The notes beneath the pieces were generated by a model. It saw only the letters and a list, made by a program, of their open reading frames with translations. It did not search any database and was not told where the DNA came from. The translations under genes and the position numbers were made by a program. 64,000 nt of DNA from CAVVAY01 sp963746465 (GTDB lineage: Bacteria; Actinomycetota; Actinomycetes; JACCUZ01): positions 124,001 through 188,000 of the forward strand of contig CAVVAY010000007.1 of assembly GCA_963746465.1 (NCBI GenBank). Direction: 5' to 3'. Numbering within the stretch: position 1 is the first letter of the stretch; the number at the start of each line of letters is the position of its first letter. Shown here one piece after another: positions 1 through 9,143 of the stretch.

Positions 1-53
1 GCGACGGAGATGCCGTAGACGCCACGATCGGCATCCGCCGAGGACGGGCCCAT
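1..53 (-). CDS. MerR-family regulator, N-terminal fragment (HspR-like)
   Basis: Only the first 17 codons lie in the window; the gene runs off the left edge. It starts at an ATG at 53 with a GGAGG ribosome site just upstream on the minus strand. The peptide MGPSSADADRGVYGISV contains VYGISV, the usual lead-in to the first helix of MerR/HspR regulators found beside heat-shock genes in actinobacteria. It is divergent from the small heat-shock gene at 191, which suits an autoregulated heat-shock repressor. No DNA-binding helix is visible, so the family call rests on a short match plus context. Confidence 0.55.
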   Translation of the reverse strand, partial: MGPSSADADRGVYGISV

Positions 54-76
54 CTGCGCCTCCTGGAATCGGGGTG

Positions 77-106
77 TTGCATACAGTCTGCCACTGGTGG
101 TATAAG
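77..106 (+). promoter_or_regulatory. Sigma-70-type promoter of the hsp20 gene, possible MerR-type operator
   Basis: TTGCAT (77-82) and TATAAG (101-106) are separated by 18 bases, close to a vegetative -35/-10 pair. The spacer carries an imperfect dyad with ends ATAC (81-84) and GTAT (100-103). MerR regulators typically bind such dyads inside a long spacer, and an HspR-like gene starts just to the left. The promoter is seen in the sequence; the operator role is inference. Confidence 0.5.
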
Positions 107-190
107 AAATCTACAGCCGTCGACATAGATCTCTACCAGGAGAGCGGCGGCCGCAAGAGCATCAGGATCTGATGACAGGAGGTGGGAGAG

Positions 191-613
191 ATGCTGATGC
201 GCACCGACCCGTTCCGTGAGATGGACCGTCTCGCCCAGCAGGTCTGGGGCACCCAGAGCAGGCCCTCGGTGATGACGATGGACGCCTGGCGCGACGGCGA
301 CGAGTTCGTCGTCGAGTTCGACCTGCCGGGCATCGACCCGGACAAGGTCGACATCGACGTCGAGCGTCACGTGCTCACCGTGAAGGCGGAGCGCCCGGCT
401 TTCCACGGCGACCGCGAGCTGGTCGCGGCCGAACGCCCGCGGGGCGTGTTCAGCCGTCAGCTCATCCTCGGCGACAACCTGGACACCGAGAGCGTCGCGG
501 CCAGCTACAACGCTGGTGTGCTGACCCTGCGCATCCCGGTCGCCGAGCAGGCGAAGCCGCGCAAGATCATGATCAGCACCGACGAGCAGGACAAGCAGGC
601 GATCAACGCCTGA
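191..613 (+). CDS. Hsp20/alpha-crystallin small heat-shock protein
   Basis: A 140-residue small heat-shock protein, a holdase that binds unfolding proteins in the cytoplasm without ATP. The ATG at 191 is preferred over the GTG at 182 because AGGAGG lies at 177-182, at ideal spacing. The alpha-crystallin domain spans about residues 30-130: it includes FDLPG (43-47) and the conserved late strand NAGVLTLRIP. Length is usual for actinobacterial Hsp18/Hsp20. The divergent HspR-like gene and the J-domain gene downstream make this a heat-shock locus. Regulation by the neighbouring MerR-type protein is likely but not shown. Confidence 0.93.
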   Translation: MLMRTDPFREMDRLAQQVWGTQSRPSVMTMDAWRDGDEFVVEFDLPGIDPDKVDIDVERHVLTVKAERPAFHGDRELVAAERPRGVFSRQLILGDNLDTESVAASYNAGVLTLRIPVAEQAKPRKIMISTDEQDKQAINA

Positions 614-630
614 CCCGCCGGGGAAACGCC

Positions 631-924
631 ATGACCTCATGTCGTCCCCCAGCCCGCTGCCCGACGGGCAACCCGGAGCTGGACACGTTCCTCGACCTGC
701 TGTGTGCGGACGAGGAGCTGCTCCGCGCCGAGTTCGAGGCGATCGTCGCGGCCGAGTGGCCACGACCCCCGGACCGCCGGGCCGTCGTCCGATATCAGCA
801 CGTGGGGGCAGACGGCGGCCCGGCACCCGACCGGCCTCCGACGAGCGTCCGCGGGCAGGTCGTCGACGGCCACCGTGGCGTCGACGCCTGGGCCCGCGAA
901 CGGTCACCTCCGAGCACCGGCTGA
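631..924 (+). CDS. Small hypothetical protein downstream of hsp20
   Basis: A 97-residue protein beginning 17 bases after hsp20 with a GGGGAAA ribosome site, so probably co-transcribed. Residues about 15-45 are acidic and helical (ELDTFLDLLCADEELL, then AEFEAIVAAEWP); the tail is rich in Arg and Pro and probably disordered. I recognise no family. Three frames overlap here, but this one has the most protein-like N-terminal half and the best position in the operon. The C-terminal half could be out of frame if the local sequence has an indel. Confidence 0.5.
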   Translation: MTSCRPPARCPTGNPELDTFLDLLCADEELLRAEFEAIVAAEWPRPPDRRAVVRYQHVGADGGPAPDRPPTSVRGQVVDGHRGVDAWARERSPPSTG

Positions 925-947
925 CCACAACCGGAAACCCTCCTCCG

Positions 948-986
948 CCGTGGGCCTGGCACCGACCGCGGGTGCCAGGCCCACGG
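948..986 (+). terminator. Hairpin terminator after the hsp20 unit
   Basis: Perfect 16-bp inverted repeat, arms 948-963 and 971-986, with a 7-base loop. No T-run follows, as is common in high-GC actinobacteria. It lies between the hsp20 pair and the J-domain gene. Confidence 0.6.
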
Positions 987-1018
987 CCCCGGCGCGGCGC
1001 GGAAGGCGGTGCTGGCCG

Positions 1019-1396
1019 ATGACAGCGGTCGACCCGTACGCCGTGCTCGGCGTGGAACCGGACGCCACCCAGGCGGAGATCTCGAGTGCCTTCCGACGCC
1101 TGGTACGCCGGCACCACCCCGACCTGCGCGACGCTCCGGCGCCCACGCCCGACGACGACGGGGGCCGCGCCGGCGACGCCGACCTCGGCCGGATCCTGAG
1201 CGCGTACGCGTTGCTGCGTGACCCGGATCGGCGGGCGCAGCACGACCGGCTGCGTCGCCGCGCCGCCCCGCCGACCTCAAGGCCGTTCCCGGTGACCCAG
1301 ACACCGCGCAGACGCCCGGCGTACCGACAGCCGCCGATCCAGGCAGGCCCGGTCGTGTGGCAGCCCGCAGCGAGAGGGCGCGACACCCTAGATTGA
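1019..1396 (+). CDS. J-domain (DnaJ-like) protein
   Basis: A 125-residue protein with an N-terminal J domain (residues 4-70) that would stimulate a DnaK-type Hsp70 ATPase. It reads DPYAVLGVEPDAT at the start, has the essential HPD tripeptide at 33-35 and a closing helix LLRDPDRRAQHD. The tail from about residue 85 is Arg/Pro rich with no zinc-finger or C-terminal substrate-binding domain, so it is a J-domain-only protein and not a full DnaJ. I take the ATG at 1019; the open frame extends upstream without protein character. Its place beside hsp20 suggests a stress role. Confidence 0.85.
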   Translation: MTAVDPYAVLGVEPDATQAEISSAFRRLVRRHHPDLRDAPAPTPDDDGGRAGDADLGRILSAYALLRDPDRRAQHDRLRRRAAPPTSRPFPVTQTPRRRPAYRQPPIQAGPVVWQPAARGRDTLD

Positions 1397-1401
1397 CGCG
1401 G

Positions 1402-1611
1402 GTGACGGGGCGACGCACGCGCTCGCTGCGAAGCGCCGCACCGCGACGGCTGCTCGCCACTCCCGGCTGGTTCCTGCTGATGGCCGCCAGCGTCGCCCTG
1501 CTCACCGCGGCCGTCGCCGCACCCGTCCTCTTCCTCCGGGCGGCCTCCGACGCTGCCGTGCTCGAGGCGGCCGACCGGGTGGTCCACCTCGACGAGGGCC
1601 GCCTCGTCTGA
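1402..1611 (+). pseudogene. Fused remnant of an ABC permease start and an ABC ATPase end
   Basis: A 69-codon reading frame that looks like two gene ends joined. Residues up to about 55 resemble the N-terminus of a large FtsX-type ABC permease: a basic lead, then a membrane helix built on GWFLLMAASVALLTAAVAAP. The last residues, ADRVVHLDEGRLV, match the usual C-terminal end of MacB/LolD-type ABC ATPases. No Walker motifs, signature or further helices are present. The likeliest reading is a deletion scar of an ABC exporter operon. A genuine small membrane protein is possible but less likely. Confidence 0.5.
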
Positions 1612-1626
1612 CCCGCTGTTGCACCG

Positions 1627-1677
1627 TGATCGTGAGGGGAATCGGCCCTGTTCTGCGCCCTCATCCCCTCACGATCA
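1627..1677. repeat. Intergenic inverted repeat, 14-bp arms
   Basis: Perfect inverted repeat: TGATCGTGAGGGGA at 1627-1640 and its complement at 1664-1677, with a 23-base spacer. It follows the ABC remnant and precedes the LysE gene. It could be a terminator or one copy of a dispersed intergenic palindrome; the TGATC ends also occur in the palindrome at 7406-7429. Confidence 0.6.
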
Positions 1678-1735
1678 TGCGATCAGGGCGCGAACTCGGT
1701 GGGGCGTCGCTGCGGTCCCGCGTACCGTCGAGGCC

Positions 1736-2383
1736 ATGGTGACCACCGGCTCCCTGCTGCTGTTCCTCACCGCGAGCATCCCTCTCATCCTCTTCCCCGG
1801 CCCGTCGGTCGCGTTCATCCTCGCCACCACGCTGCGGGCCGGCCGGCGCAGCGGGCTGGCCGCCACCGCCGGCGTCGAGACCGGCTACCTCGTGCACGTG
1901 CTCGGTGCGGTCGTCGGACTCTCGGCCGTCATCGCCGCCAGCGCCGAGCTGTTCACCGCCGTCAAGGTGGTCGGCGCGGCCTGGCTGATCTGGATGGCGT
2001 GGCGCAGCCTGCGCGCCCGGTCCGAGGGCACCCTGGCCGACCTGAACCCGGCCCGGGCTGCCGGCGTCCGGCCGCGCACCGCGTTCGCCCGCGGCCTGCT
2101 GGTCGGCGCCCTCAACCCGAAGACCGCGGTGTTCTACCTCGCGTTCCTCCCGCAGTTCGTCAGCCCGCACGGTGGCCCGGTCTGGGCCCAGCTGCTGGTG
2201 TTCGGCCTGCTGTTCATCGTGCTGGCCTCGGCGCTGGACGCCTGCTGGGCGGTGGCCGGCGGCAGCCTTCGTCGGCTGCTGCCCGCCGTACGGCTGAAGG
2301 TCGTCGACCGGCTGTCCGCGGGCGTGTACGCCGCGCTCGCTGCCGTCACCCTCACCGTACGGCGGGCCTCCGCCACCGGCTGA
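1736..2383 (+). CDS. LysE/RhtB-family amino-acid exporter
   Basis: A 215-residue inner-membrane protein of the LysE/RhtB superfamily, which exports amino acids or related small molecules. About six hydrophobic segments are visible. The family motif around PGPSVAFILATTLRAG (residues 21-36) is present, as is the mid-protein NPKTAVFYLAFLPQF. I use the ATG at 1736; the open frame upstream crosses the inverted repeat and lacks protein character. Substrate cannot be told from sequence. It is convergent with the MMPL gene and nothing points to a regulator. Confidence 0.9.
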   Translation: MVTTGSLLLFLTASIPLILFPGPSVAFILATTLRAGRRSGLAATAGVETGYLVHVLGAVVGLSAVIAASAELFTAVKVVGAAWLIWMAWRSLRARSEGTLADLNPARAAGVRPRTAFARGLLVGALNPKTAVFYLAFLPQFVSPHGGPVWAQLLVFGLLFIVLASALDACWAVAGGSLRRLLPAVRLKVVDRLSAGVYAALAAVTLTVRRASATG

Positions 2384-2385
2384 GC

Positions 2386-4548
2386 TCAGCCCACCGGAGC
2401 ACCTGCCCCGACCGGCTGCCGCTGCTCGGGCAGCTCCAGCGCCGCGCCGTCGACGGGCACGGTGCCGTGCGGGTCGACGTCGGGCAGCACCCGGTCGAGC
2501 CAGGCCGGCAGGTACCAGTTGCGGGCACCGAGCAGGGCCATCGTCGCCGGCACCAGCACCAGCCGGACGACAGTGGCGTCCACCGCGATGGCAGTCGCCA
2601 GCCCGATGCCGATCATCTTGATGGCGACGGCCGGGTCCAGGGCGAAGCCCAGAAACACGGCCACCATGATCAGCGCCGCCGAGGTGATGACCCGGGCTGT
2701 CGACGACAGGCCGGCGACGACTGAGCCCTTGCTGTCACCGGTGCGCAGGAACTCCTCACGCACCCGGCTGAGCAGGAACACCTCGTAGTCCATCGACAGG
2801 CCGAACAGGATCGCGAACATCAGCACCGGCACGTACGGCGCGATCGGCACCGCACCGGGCAGGCCCAGCAGGTGGGCGCCGGTGTCGGTCTGGAAGGCCA
2901 GAGTGATGACGCCGTACGCCGCCCCGATCGACAGCAGGTTGACCAGTGCCGCCTTGACCGGCACGACGATGGACCGGAACGCCAGCACCATCAGCACGAA
3001 CGACGTGGCCAACACCACGGCGACGATCTTCCAGAGGTTGGCCGAGAGCCGGTCGGTGAAGTCGGTCATGCCGGGGGTGAACCCGCCGAGCTCGGCACCG
3101 GGCGGCAGCTCGGCGCGCACCCGGTCGAGCAGGTCGATGGTCGCGTCGTCCTGCGGGCCGTGGGTCGGCGTGACGGTCATGACCGCGGCCGAGCCGTCCG
3201 GCGAGAGCTGCGCGGGGGTCACCGCGGCCACTCCCTCGGTCGACGCGAGCTCGTCGGCCAGCGACTCGATGCCCGCGTGGCCCCCGACCTTCGCGACGTC
3301 CATCGCGACCAGCAGCGGAGCGTTGGCGCCGGGGCCGAAGCCGTCGGTGACCAGGTCGTAGGCCTTGCGGATCGTGGTCGACTCGCCCTCGTTGCCGGCG
3401 TCCGCGTTGCCCAGCTTCATGCCGAGGGCCGGCGCCGCCAGCGCCAGCAGGAGGACCAGCGAGCCGAGCAGCCACACGACCGGTCGGCCGGCCACCGTGC
3501 GGGCCAGCCGGGCGGCCGCCGGCGAGTGCGACGCGGCCGCCTCGAGGTGCCCGGACCGCCGGGTCTTGCGGTTGTAGACCCGCATCCCGGCCAGGCCGAG
3601 CAGCGCAGGCAGCAGGGTCACCGCGGCGACCACGATGAGCAGCACGACAAGGCCGGGCGCGTAGCCCATCGCCCGGAAGTTGGGCACCCCGGTGAACAGC
3701 AGGCCGGACAGCGCGAGCAGCACCGTGCCGCCGGCGAAGACGACGGACTGGCCGGCGGTGGCGTTGGCCTCCGCTGCGGCGTCCGGGACGGGCAGGCCGC
3801 GGGCCAGCGCGTCGCGGTGCCGGGTGACGATGAACAGCGCGTAGTCGACGCCGACACCGATGCCGATCATCGACGCGAGGGTCGGAGCGATCGTGGTGAC
3901 GTCGGCCAGCGCGGCGAGCAGGGTCACGCCGCCGGTGCCGATGCCGAGACCGACCAGGGCGATGCCGATCGGCAGCCCGGCGGCCACGAACGAGCCGAAC
4001 GCGAGGAACAGGATGAGCAGCGCGATCCCGATGCCGACCATCTCGGCGGCGCCGCCGGGAGCGGCGATGTTCTCCGGCATCTGGCCGCCGAACTCGACCT
4101 GGTAGCCCTGCTTCCCGAGGTCGGCGGTGGCGTCCTCGAGGGCGACCAGTCCGGCGTCACCCTTGAAGTCGGTGACCGGCACGTCGTACTGCACGGCGAT
4201 CAGCGCCGTCCCGCCGTCCTGGCTGATGGCCGCGGGCGCGACCTGGGAGACGTGCTCGACGCCGGCCAGCTGCTGCTCGGCCGCCGCGAGGTCGGCCGGG
4301 TCGACGGCCCCGTCGGGAGCGTGCACGACGACCCGGGCGTCGGCGCCGGAGAAGGCCGGGAACTTCTCCCGGAGCATGTCGTAGGCGCGCTGGCTGCTGG
4401 TGCCGGGGATGACGTAGTCGTCGTTCAGGCTGCCGCCGAAGGTGCCGGCGAGGCCGAGGACGACGACAGCGGCCGTCGCCCAGGCGGCGATGATCCGCCA
4501 CGGGTGACGGGCGGAGAAGCCACCGAGGCGGTGGAGGAAGCGGGACAT
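2386..4548 (-). CDS. MMPL-family RND transporter
   Basis: A 720-residue membrane transporter of the MMPL (RND) family, which in actinobacteria exports lipids or hydrophobic compounds using proton flow. Two halves each carry an N-terminal helix, a periplasmic domain and five or six further helices. The first helical block is near residues 170-330 and the second near 520-700. The second block has the DYEVFLLSR stretch typical of MMPL proteins; the first has GVDYALFIVTRHRD. The start at 4548 (MSRFLHRLGGF) has an AGGAG site 6 bases upstream. Substrate unknown; no lipid-synthesis genes adjoin it. Confidence 0.92.
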   Translation of the reverse strand: MSRFLHRLGGFSARHPWRIIAAWATAAVVVLGLAGTFGGSLNDDYVIPGTSSQRAYDMLREKFPAFSGADARVVVHAPDGAVDPADLAAAEQQLAGVEHVSQVAPAAISQDGGTALIAVQYDVPVTDFKGDAGLVALEDATADLGKQGYQVEFGGQMPENIAAPGGAAEMVGIGIALLILFLAFGSFVAAGLPIGIALVGLGIGTGGVTLLAALADVTTIAPTLASMIGIGVGVDYALFIVTRHRDALARGLPVPDAAAEANATAGQSVVFAGGTVLLALSGLLFTGVPNFRAMGYAPGLVVLLIVVAAVTLLPALLGLAGMRVYNRKTRRSGHLEAAASHSPAAARLARTVAGRPVVWLLGSLVLLLALAAPALGMKLGNADAGNEGESTTIRKAYDLVTDGFGPGANAPLLVAMDVAKVGGHAGIESLADELASTEGVAAVTPAQLSPDGSAAVMTVTPTHGPQDDATIDLLDRVRAELPPGAELGGFTPGMTDFTDRLSANLWKIVAVVLATSFVLMVLAFRSIVVPVKAALVNLLSIGAAYGVITLAFQTDTGAHLLGLPGAVPIAPYVPVLMFAILFGLSMDYEVFLLSRVREEFLRTGDSKGSVVAGLSSTARVITSAALIMVAVFLGFALDPAVAIKMIGIGLATAIAVDATVVRLVLVPATMALLGARNWYLPAWLDRVLPDVDPHGTVPVDGAALELPEQRQPVGAGAPVG

Positions 4549-4646
4549 CGCGTGCTCCTGCGGGTGCGGACGGAAGGGAACGTCCACACGGTGCACGCCG
4601 GCACTAACGGTTCACTTGCGGTCGGCTTGCAAGCGGCCGAACAGCA

Positions 4647-4683
4647 CACCGCACCCCGGGAGGTGTCCTCCCGGGGTGCGGTG
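4647..4683 (-). terminator. Terminator hairpin of bldC
   Basis: Perfect 17-bp stem (4647-4663 and 4667-4683) with a TGT loop, about 20 bases beyond the bldC stop on the minus strand. No T-run, as usual in high-GC actinobacteria. Confidence 0.7.
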
Positions 4684-4704
4684 CGAGGTGCTTCTGTGTG
4701 CTGG

Positions 4705-4911
4705 TCAGCCGTCGGTGCGCTGGGTCGGGATGCCGGCGAGCAGCGCCCGGACCTCCGACTCGCGGTAGCGGCGGTGACCGCCGAGGGTGCGGATCGAGGT
4801 GAGCTTGCCGGCCTTGGCCCAGCGGGTGACCGTCTTCGGGTCGACCCGGAACATGGTCGCGACCTCGGCGGGGGTCAGCAGGGGCTCGGCGTCAGGGGTG
4901 CGCGTGGTCAT
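4705..4911 (-). CDS. bldC: BldC, MerR-like developmental transcription factor
   Basis: A 68-residue DNA-binding protein almost identical to Streptomyces BldC in length and sequence. It is a stand-alone MerR-type winged helix: helix-turn-helix at about residues 12-35 (LTPAEVATMFRVDPKTV) and wing GGHRRYRESEV at 44-54. It has no effector domain, and in Streptomyces it binds direct repeats cooperatively to control the timing of development. A strong hairpin follows the gene. The neighbouring order (unknown gene, vdh, DUF3073, purM, purF) is the same as I recall for Streptomyces. Its presence does not prove that this organism sporulates, since bldC is widespread in actinobacteria. Confidence 0.96.
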   Translation of the reverse strand: MTTRTPDAEPLLTPAEVATMFRVDPKTVTRWAKAGKLTSIRTLGGHRRYRESEVRALLAGIPTQRTDG

Positions 4912-5077
4912 CGGGTCGGCCTTTCCGTCGGCCTCGGTGGGTAGATACCGAGTGGTCTCGGATCTCTACGGCAATAGTGCACGATGAGAGGGATGTCCGA
5001 AATGGTCACTCCGGGCCATCTTCGGCATAGGCGTAGAGGACTAGCCCGTTCCCCGGGCGGCTGCCGGTGCGGGCCGC

Positions 5078-5936
5078 TCAGTTGGCGTGCTCGAGGGCCG
5101 CGACGGCCGACCAGCGGTCCACCACGGTGCGGTAGGTGAGCACCGCGCCCTCCTCGTCGCCGGCTCCCAGCGCGGCCACCGCGGCCGCCACGTCGGCCAC
5201 CGAGGTGTCCTCGGCGACCACCTCGGGGCCGAGCAGCCGGGCCAGCCCGGCGTAGTCGAGCTCGACCCAGGACCGGGCGTGGAACTCCTCGAGCCAGCGG
5301 CCGAGGTCCTCCAGCTGGTCGACGACGTCGAGCTCGACGTCCAGGTCGCCCAGCCGGGTCCGCAGGGTGCGCAGCGCCCGGGCGACCCGACGCCGGGCGG
5401 CCGACATCCGGGTCCGGTGCACCACACTGAGCTCGTCGTCCTCGGCGGCCACCCGGTCGGTCGGCAGCGAACGGGACGAACCACGGCACCGGCACGTTCC
5501 AGGTCGCGGTGAGGATGCGCAGCACGGTGCCGGTCTCGGCGGTGCTCCAGCGGGCGTGGTCGGCGTCGGCCCGGGCCAGCGAGGCGGGCGGGACGAAGGC
5601 GTGCAGCACCGAGTCGGGCAGCCCGTCGCGGAACTGGCCGAGCGCCACCCAGGAGCGCAGCCGCGACTGCACCGGGCAGACGTGCAGCAGCCCGTCGACC
5701 TCCAGCACGAACGCGTCGCTGGCCTCGTCGGCCGGCACCGGGCGGGGCGGGACGCTGATCACCCCGGCCAGCGCGGTGCGGTGCTCGGCCACCAGCCGGT
5801 CGGCCCGGGCAGCGGCACGGGTCGCCGCGTAGTCGGTCCAGGTCGCCCGGTCGCCGTCCGGGAACGCGGCGAGCGGCTCGTAGACACGGAGGTACGCGGC
5901 GTACGGGTTGGGCAGCGGGCGCGGCACGGGACGCAT
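5078..5936 (-). CDS. Conserved hypothetical protein of the bldC-vdh locus (frameshifted)
   Basis: A roughly 285-residue protein of unknown function, equivalent by position to the gene between bldC and vdh in Streptomyces. It starts at 5936 (MRPVPRPLPNPYAAYLRVYEP) and is open to about 5470. It then continues in another frame from 5452 to 5078 (MAAEDDELSVVHRTRM to ALEHAN). The break is a 4-base tandem duplication (GACC twice) near 5457-5470. Joining the halves gives one acidic, helical, soluble protein without membrane segments. Its start is only 14 bases from the divergent vdh start. I cannot assign a function; the duplication may be an assembly error. Confidence 0.75.
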
Positions 5937-5950
5937 CGTAGGGTCGTCGG

Positions 5951-7122
5951 GTGCCCGACCCCGCTCCCGGCTCCGTCTTCGGACCGCATCCCGGCTCGGC
6001 CCACGCGCACGAGCAGGTCGTCTTCGGTGCCGACGACGCCACCGGTCTGCGGGTCATCGTCGGCATCTACTCCACCGCCCTGGGGCCGGCGCTGGGCGGC
6101 ACCCGGTTCTACCCGTACGCCGGGGAGTCCGCCGCGCTGGAGGACGTGCTCGAGCTGTCCCGGGCGATGGCCTACAAGAACTCCCTCGCCGGGCTGGACC
6201 ACGGCGGCGGCAAGGCGGTGATCATCGGCGACCCGGCGGTGGACAAGACCGAGGACCTGCTGCTGGCCTACGGCCGGCTCCTCGACGGGCTCGGCGGCCG
6301 CTACATCACCGCCTGCGACGTCGGCACCTACGTGGCGGACATGGACGTCGTGGCGCGGGCCACCCGCTACGCGACCGGCCGCTCGCCGGAGCAGGGCGGC
6401 GCCGGCGACTCCTCGGTGCTGACGGCGTACGGCGTGTTCCAGGGCATGCGGGCCGGCGCCGAGCACCTGTGGGGCTCCCCGACCCTGGCCGGCCGGACCG
6501 TGGGCATCGCGGGCGTCGGCAAGGTGGGTCGGCACCTCGCCGACCACCTGGTCCACGACGGAGCGACCGTCGTGGTCACCGACGTCTCGGCGGCCGCGGT
6601 CGAGGCCGTACGCCGGGTGCACCCGGCCATCGAGGTGGTCGACGACACCGACGCGCTGGTGCACGCCGACCTGGACGTCTACTCGCCGTGCGCGCTCGGG
6701 CACGCGCTCGACCGACGAGGTCGTCGGCGCGCTGTCGGCCCGGCTGGTCTGCGGCGGGGCCAACAACCAGCTGGCCCACCCGGGCGTCGAGGCCCTGCTG
6801 GCCGAGCGCGGCATCCTCTACGCCCCCGACTACTGCGTGAACGCCGGCGGGGTCATCCAGGTCGCCGACGAGCTGCGCGGGTTCTCCTTCCCGCGGGCCA
6901 AGGCCAAGGCCGGCGAGATCTTCGGGACCACGGCCCGGGTGCTCGACGACGGCCGCCGAGGAGGGCATCTCGCCGGCCACGGCCGCCGACCGGCTGGCCG
7001 AGCGCCGGATGGCGGCGGGTCGCGGCCGGCCACCGGGGCCGGTGCGGCCGTCCCGGCCCGCGGCTAGGCTGAGCGGAACAGCCGCGGGCCATGTACCGTT
7101 GCCCCTACGGATAGCACACTGA
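5951..7122 (+). CDS. vdh: Leucine/valine dehydrogenase (frameshifted)
   Basis: NAD-dependent branched-chain amino-acid dehydrogenase of the Glu/Leu/Phe/Val family, which deaminates valine or leucine to the 2-oxo acid. It feeds branched-chain catabolism and, in actinomycetes, acyl-CoA precursors. Catalytic Lys88 lies in GLDHGGGKAV and substrate-binding Lys76 in MAYKNSLAG. The Rossmann glycine motif GIAGVGKVG is near residue 185. Two single-base insertions, near 6711 and 6954, break the frame; corrected, the protein ends at 7122 with about 389 residues. GTG start at 5951. Synteny with the Streptomyces vdh locus supports the valine assignment, but leucine activity cannot be excluded. Confidence 0.88.
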
Positions 7123-7174
7123 ACCGGGGCCGTCACGTGCTGGCCGCCCCGATTACGTACGAGGGGGTCGAGCC

Positions 7175-7354
7175 ATGGGGCGCGGCCGAGCCAAGGCGAA
7201 GCAGACCAAGGTCGCGCGCGAGCTGAAGTACAGCTCACAGGGCACCGACTTCGAGGCGCTGCAACGGGAGCTCGCATCAGGTTCTGTCGACCGGTCCGAG
7301 ATGACCGAGTCCGACAAGGACGAGTACGACGACTGGGCAGCCGACAAGCGCTGA
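7175..7354 (+). CDS. DUF3073-family small protein
   Basis: A 59-residue cytoplasmic protein of the DUF3073 family, confined to actinobacteria and of unknown function. It starts at the ATG at 7175 behind a GAGGGGG ribosome site. The basic N-terminus MGRGRAKAKQTKVARELKYS and the acidic end DEYDDWAADKR are the family hallmarks. It sits between vdh and purM, as in Streptomyces. Strong charge separation and small size suggest a structural or nucleic-acid-associated role, but that is speculation. Confidence 0.93.
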   Translation: MGRGRAKAKQTKVARELKYSSQGTDFEALQRELASGSVDRSEMTESDKDEYDDWAADKR

Positions 7355-7405
7355 CCCGCACCCCCCTTCCCTCCGGCGGTGCCCCCACCGCCCCGCTCTG
7401 CCCAT

Positions 7406-7429
7406 GTTGATCACGCTGGCGTGATCAAC
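7406..7429. repeat. Perfect intergenic palindrome
   Basis: Two 11-bp arms (7406-7416 and 7419-7429) around TG, core TTGATCACGC / GCGTGATCAA. It lies between the convergent DUF3073 and purM genes, so it may act as a bidirectional terminator. Such TGATCA-type palindromes may be dispersed in the genome. Confidence 0.65.
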
Positions 7430-7511
7430 GGTTGCTGGGTGGGGTGAAGTCACCGCACCCAGCAGCCATTGGCCGCATCCAGCGGCGCGGTATCGGACGT
7501 GGAGGTCCCGG

Positions 7512-8571
<1,060 letters not shown>

Positions 8572-8600
8572 GGAGCGCGAGCCTACCGGCGCGCGGCGGA

Positions 8601-9011
8601 TCAGGTCGGCTGGCCGATGTTGACCATCCAGTTGATGCCGAACTGGTCCATACACATGCCGAACTCGTCGCCCCACATCTGCTTCTCCAGCGGGACCAGG
8701 ACCTTGCCGGCGGTGGAGAGCTTCTCCCAGTAGCCACGCAGCTCGTCGGCGTCGGTGCCGGACAGGCTGATCGAGATGTTCTCGCCGGGCTTGTAGGTCT
8801 CGTGCGGCGGCGTGTCGGCGGCCATCAGGGTGATCCCGCCGTCGGTCACCAGCTGGGCGTGCATGATCTGGTCGGCTGCGGGGCCGTCGGCGGCGCCGTA
8901 CTCGCCGAAGGTGTTCGACGTCAGGGTGCCGCCGAAGACGTCCTGGTAGAACTCCATCGCCTGCCGGGCTGTCCCGTCGAAGCTGATGTAGGGGTTGAGG
9001 ACGGAGGCCAT
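8601..9011 (-). CDS. VOC-family protein, PhnB-like
   Basis: A 136-residue protein of the vicinal-oxygen-chelate (glyoxalase/bleomycin-resistance) fold, in the PhnB-like subgroup annotated as 3-demethylubiquinone methyltransferase-like. It starts with MASVLNPYISFDGTARQAME behind an AAGGGAG site. Family features are YQDVFGGTL, the MHAQL strand and the C-terminal WGDEFGMCMDQFGINWMVN. No reaction can be assigned. It lies between purM and a secreted protein and is one of two genes separating purM from purF here; it has no evident link to purine synthesis. Confidence 0.88.
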   Translation of the reverse strand: MASVLNPYISFDGTARQAMEFYQDVFGGTLTSNTFGEYGAADGPAADQIMHAQLVTDGGITLMAADTPPHETYKPGENISISLSGTDADELRGYWEKLSTAGKVLVPLEKQMWGDEFGMCMDQFGINWMVNIGQPT

Positions 9012-9087
9012 CGAACGCTCCCTTGCTCGCGGAGCGCCGAGTCTTGCAGCCTGGTGGCCGCCCGACAATGCCCTGCCACGCACGACA

Positions 9088-9116
9088 GCGCGCCCGGACC
9101 GTGGGTCCGGGCGCGC
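9088..9116 (-). terminator. Terminator hairpin after the secreted protein gene
   Basis: Perfect 13-bp stem (9088-9100 and 9104-9116) with a GTG loop, 28 bases beyond the stop codon of the minus-strand gene at 9144. An 11-bp tandem duplication (CAGAGGCGGTT, 9123-9144) lies between stop and hairpin. Confidence 0.65.
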
Positions 9117-9143
9117 GCTACTCAGAGGCGGTTCAGAGGCGGT

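Noticed and set aside
2872..4944. 690-codon plus-strand frame antisense to the MMPL gene and bldC
   Set aside because: Spans two unrelated minus-strand genes with clear families; composition typical of a shadow.
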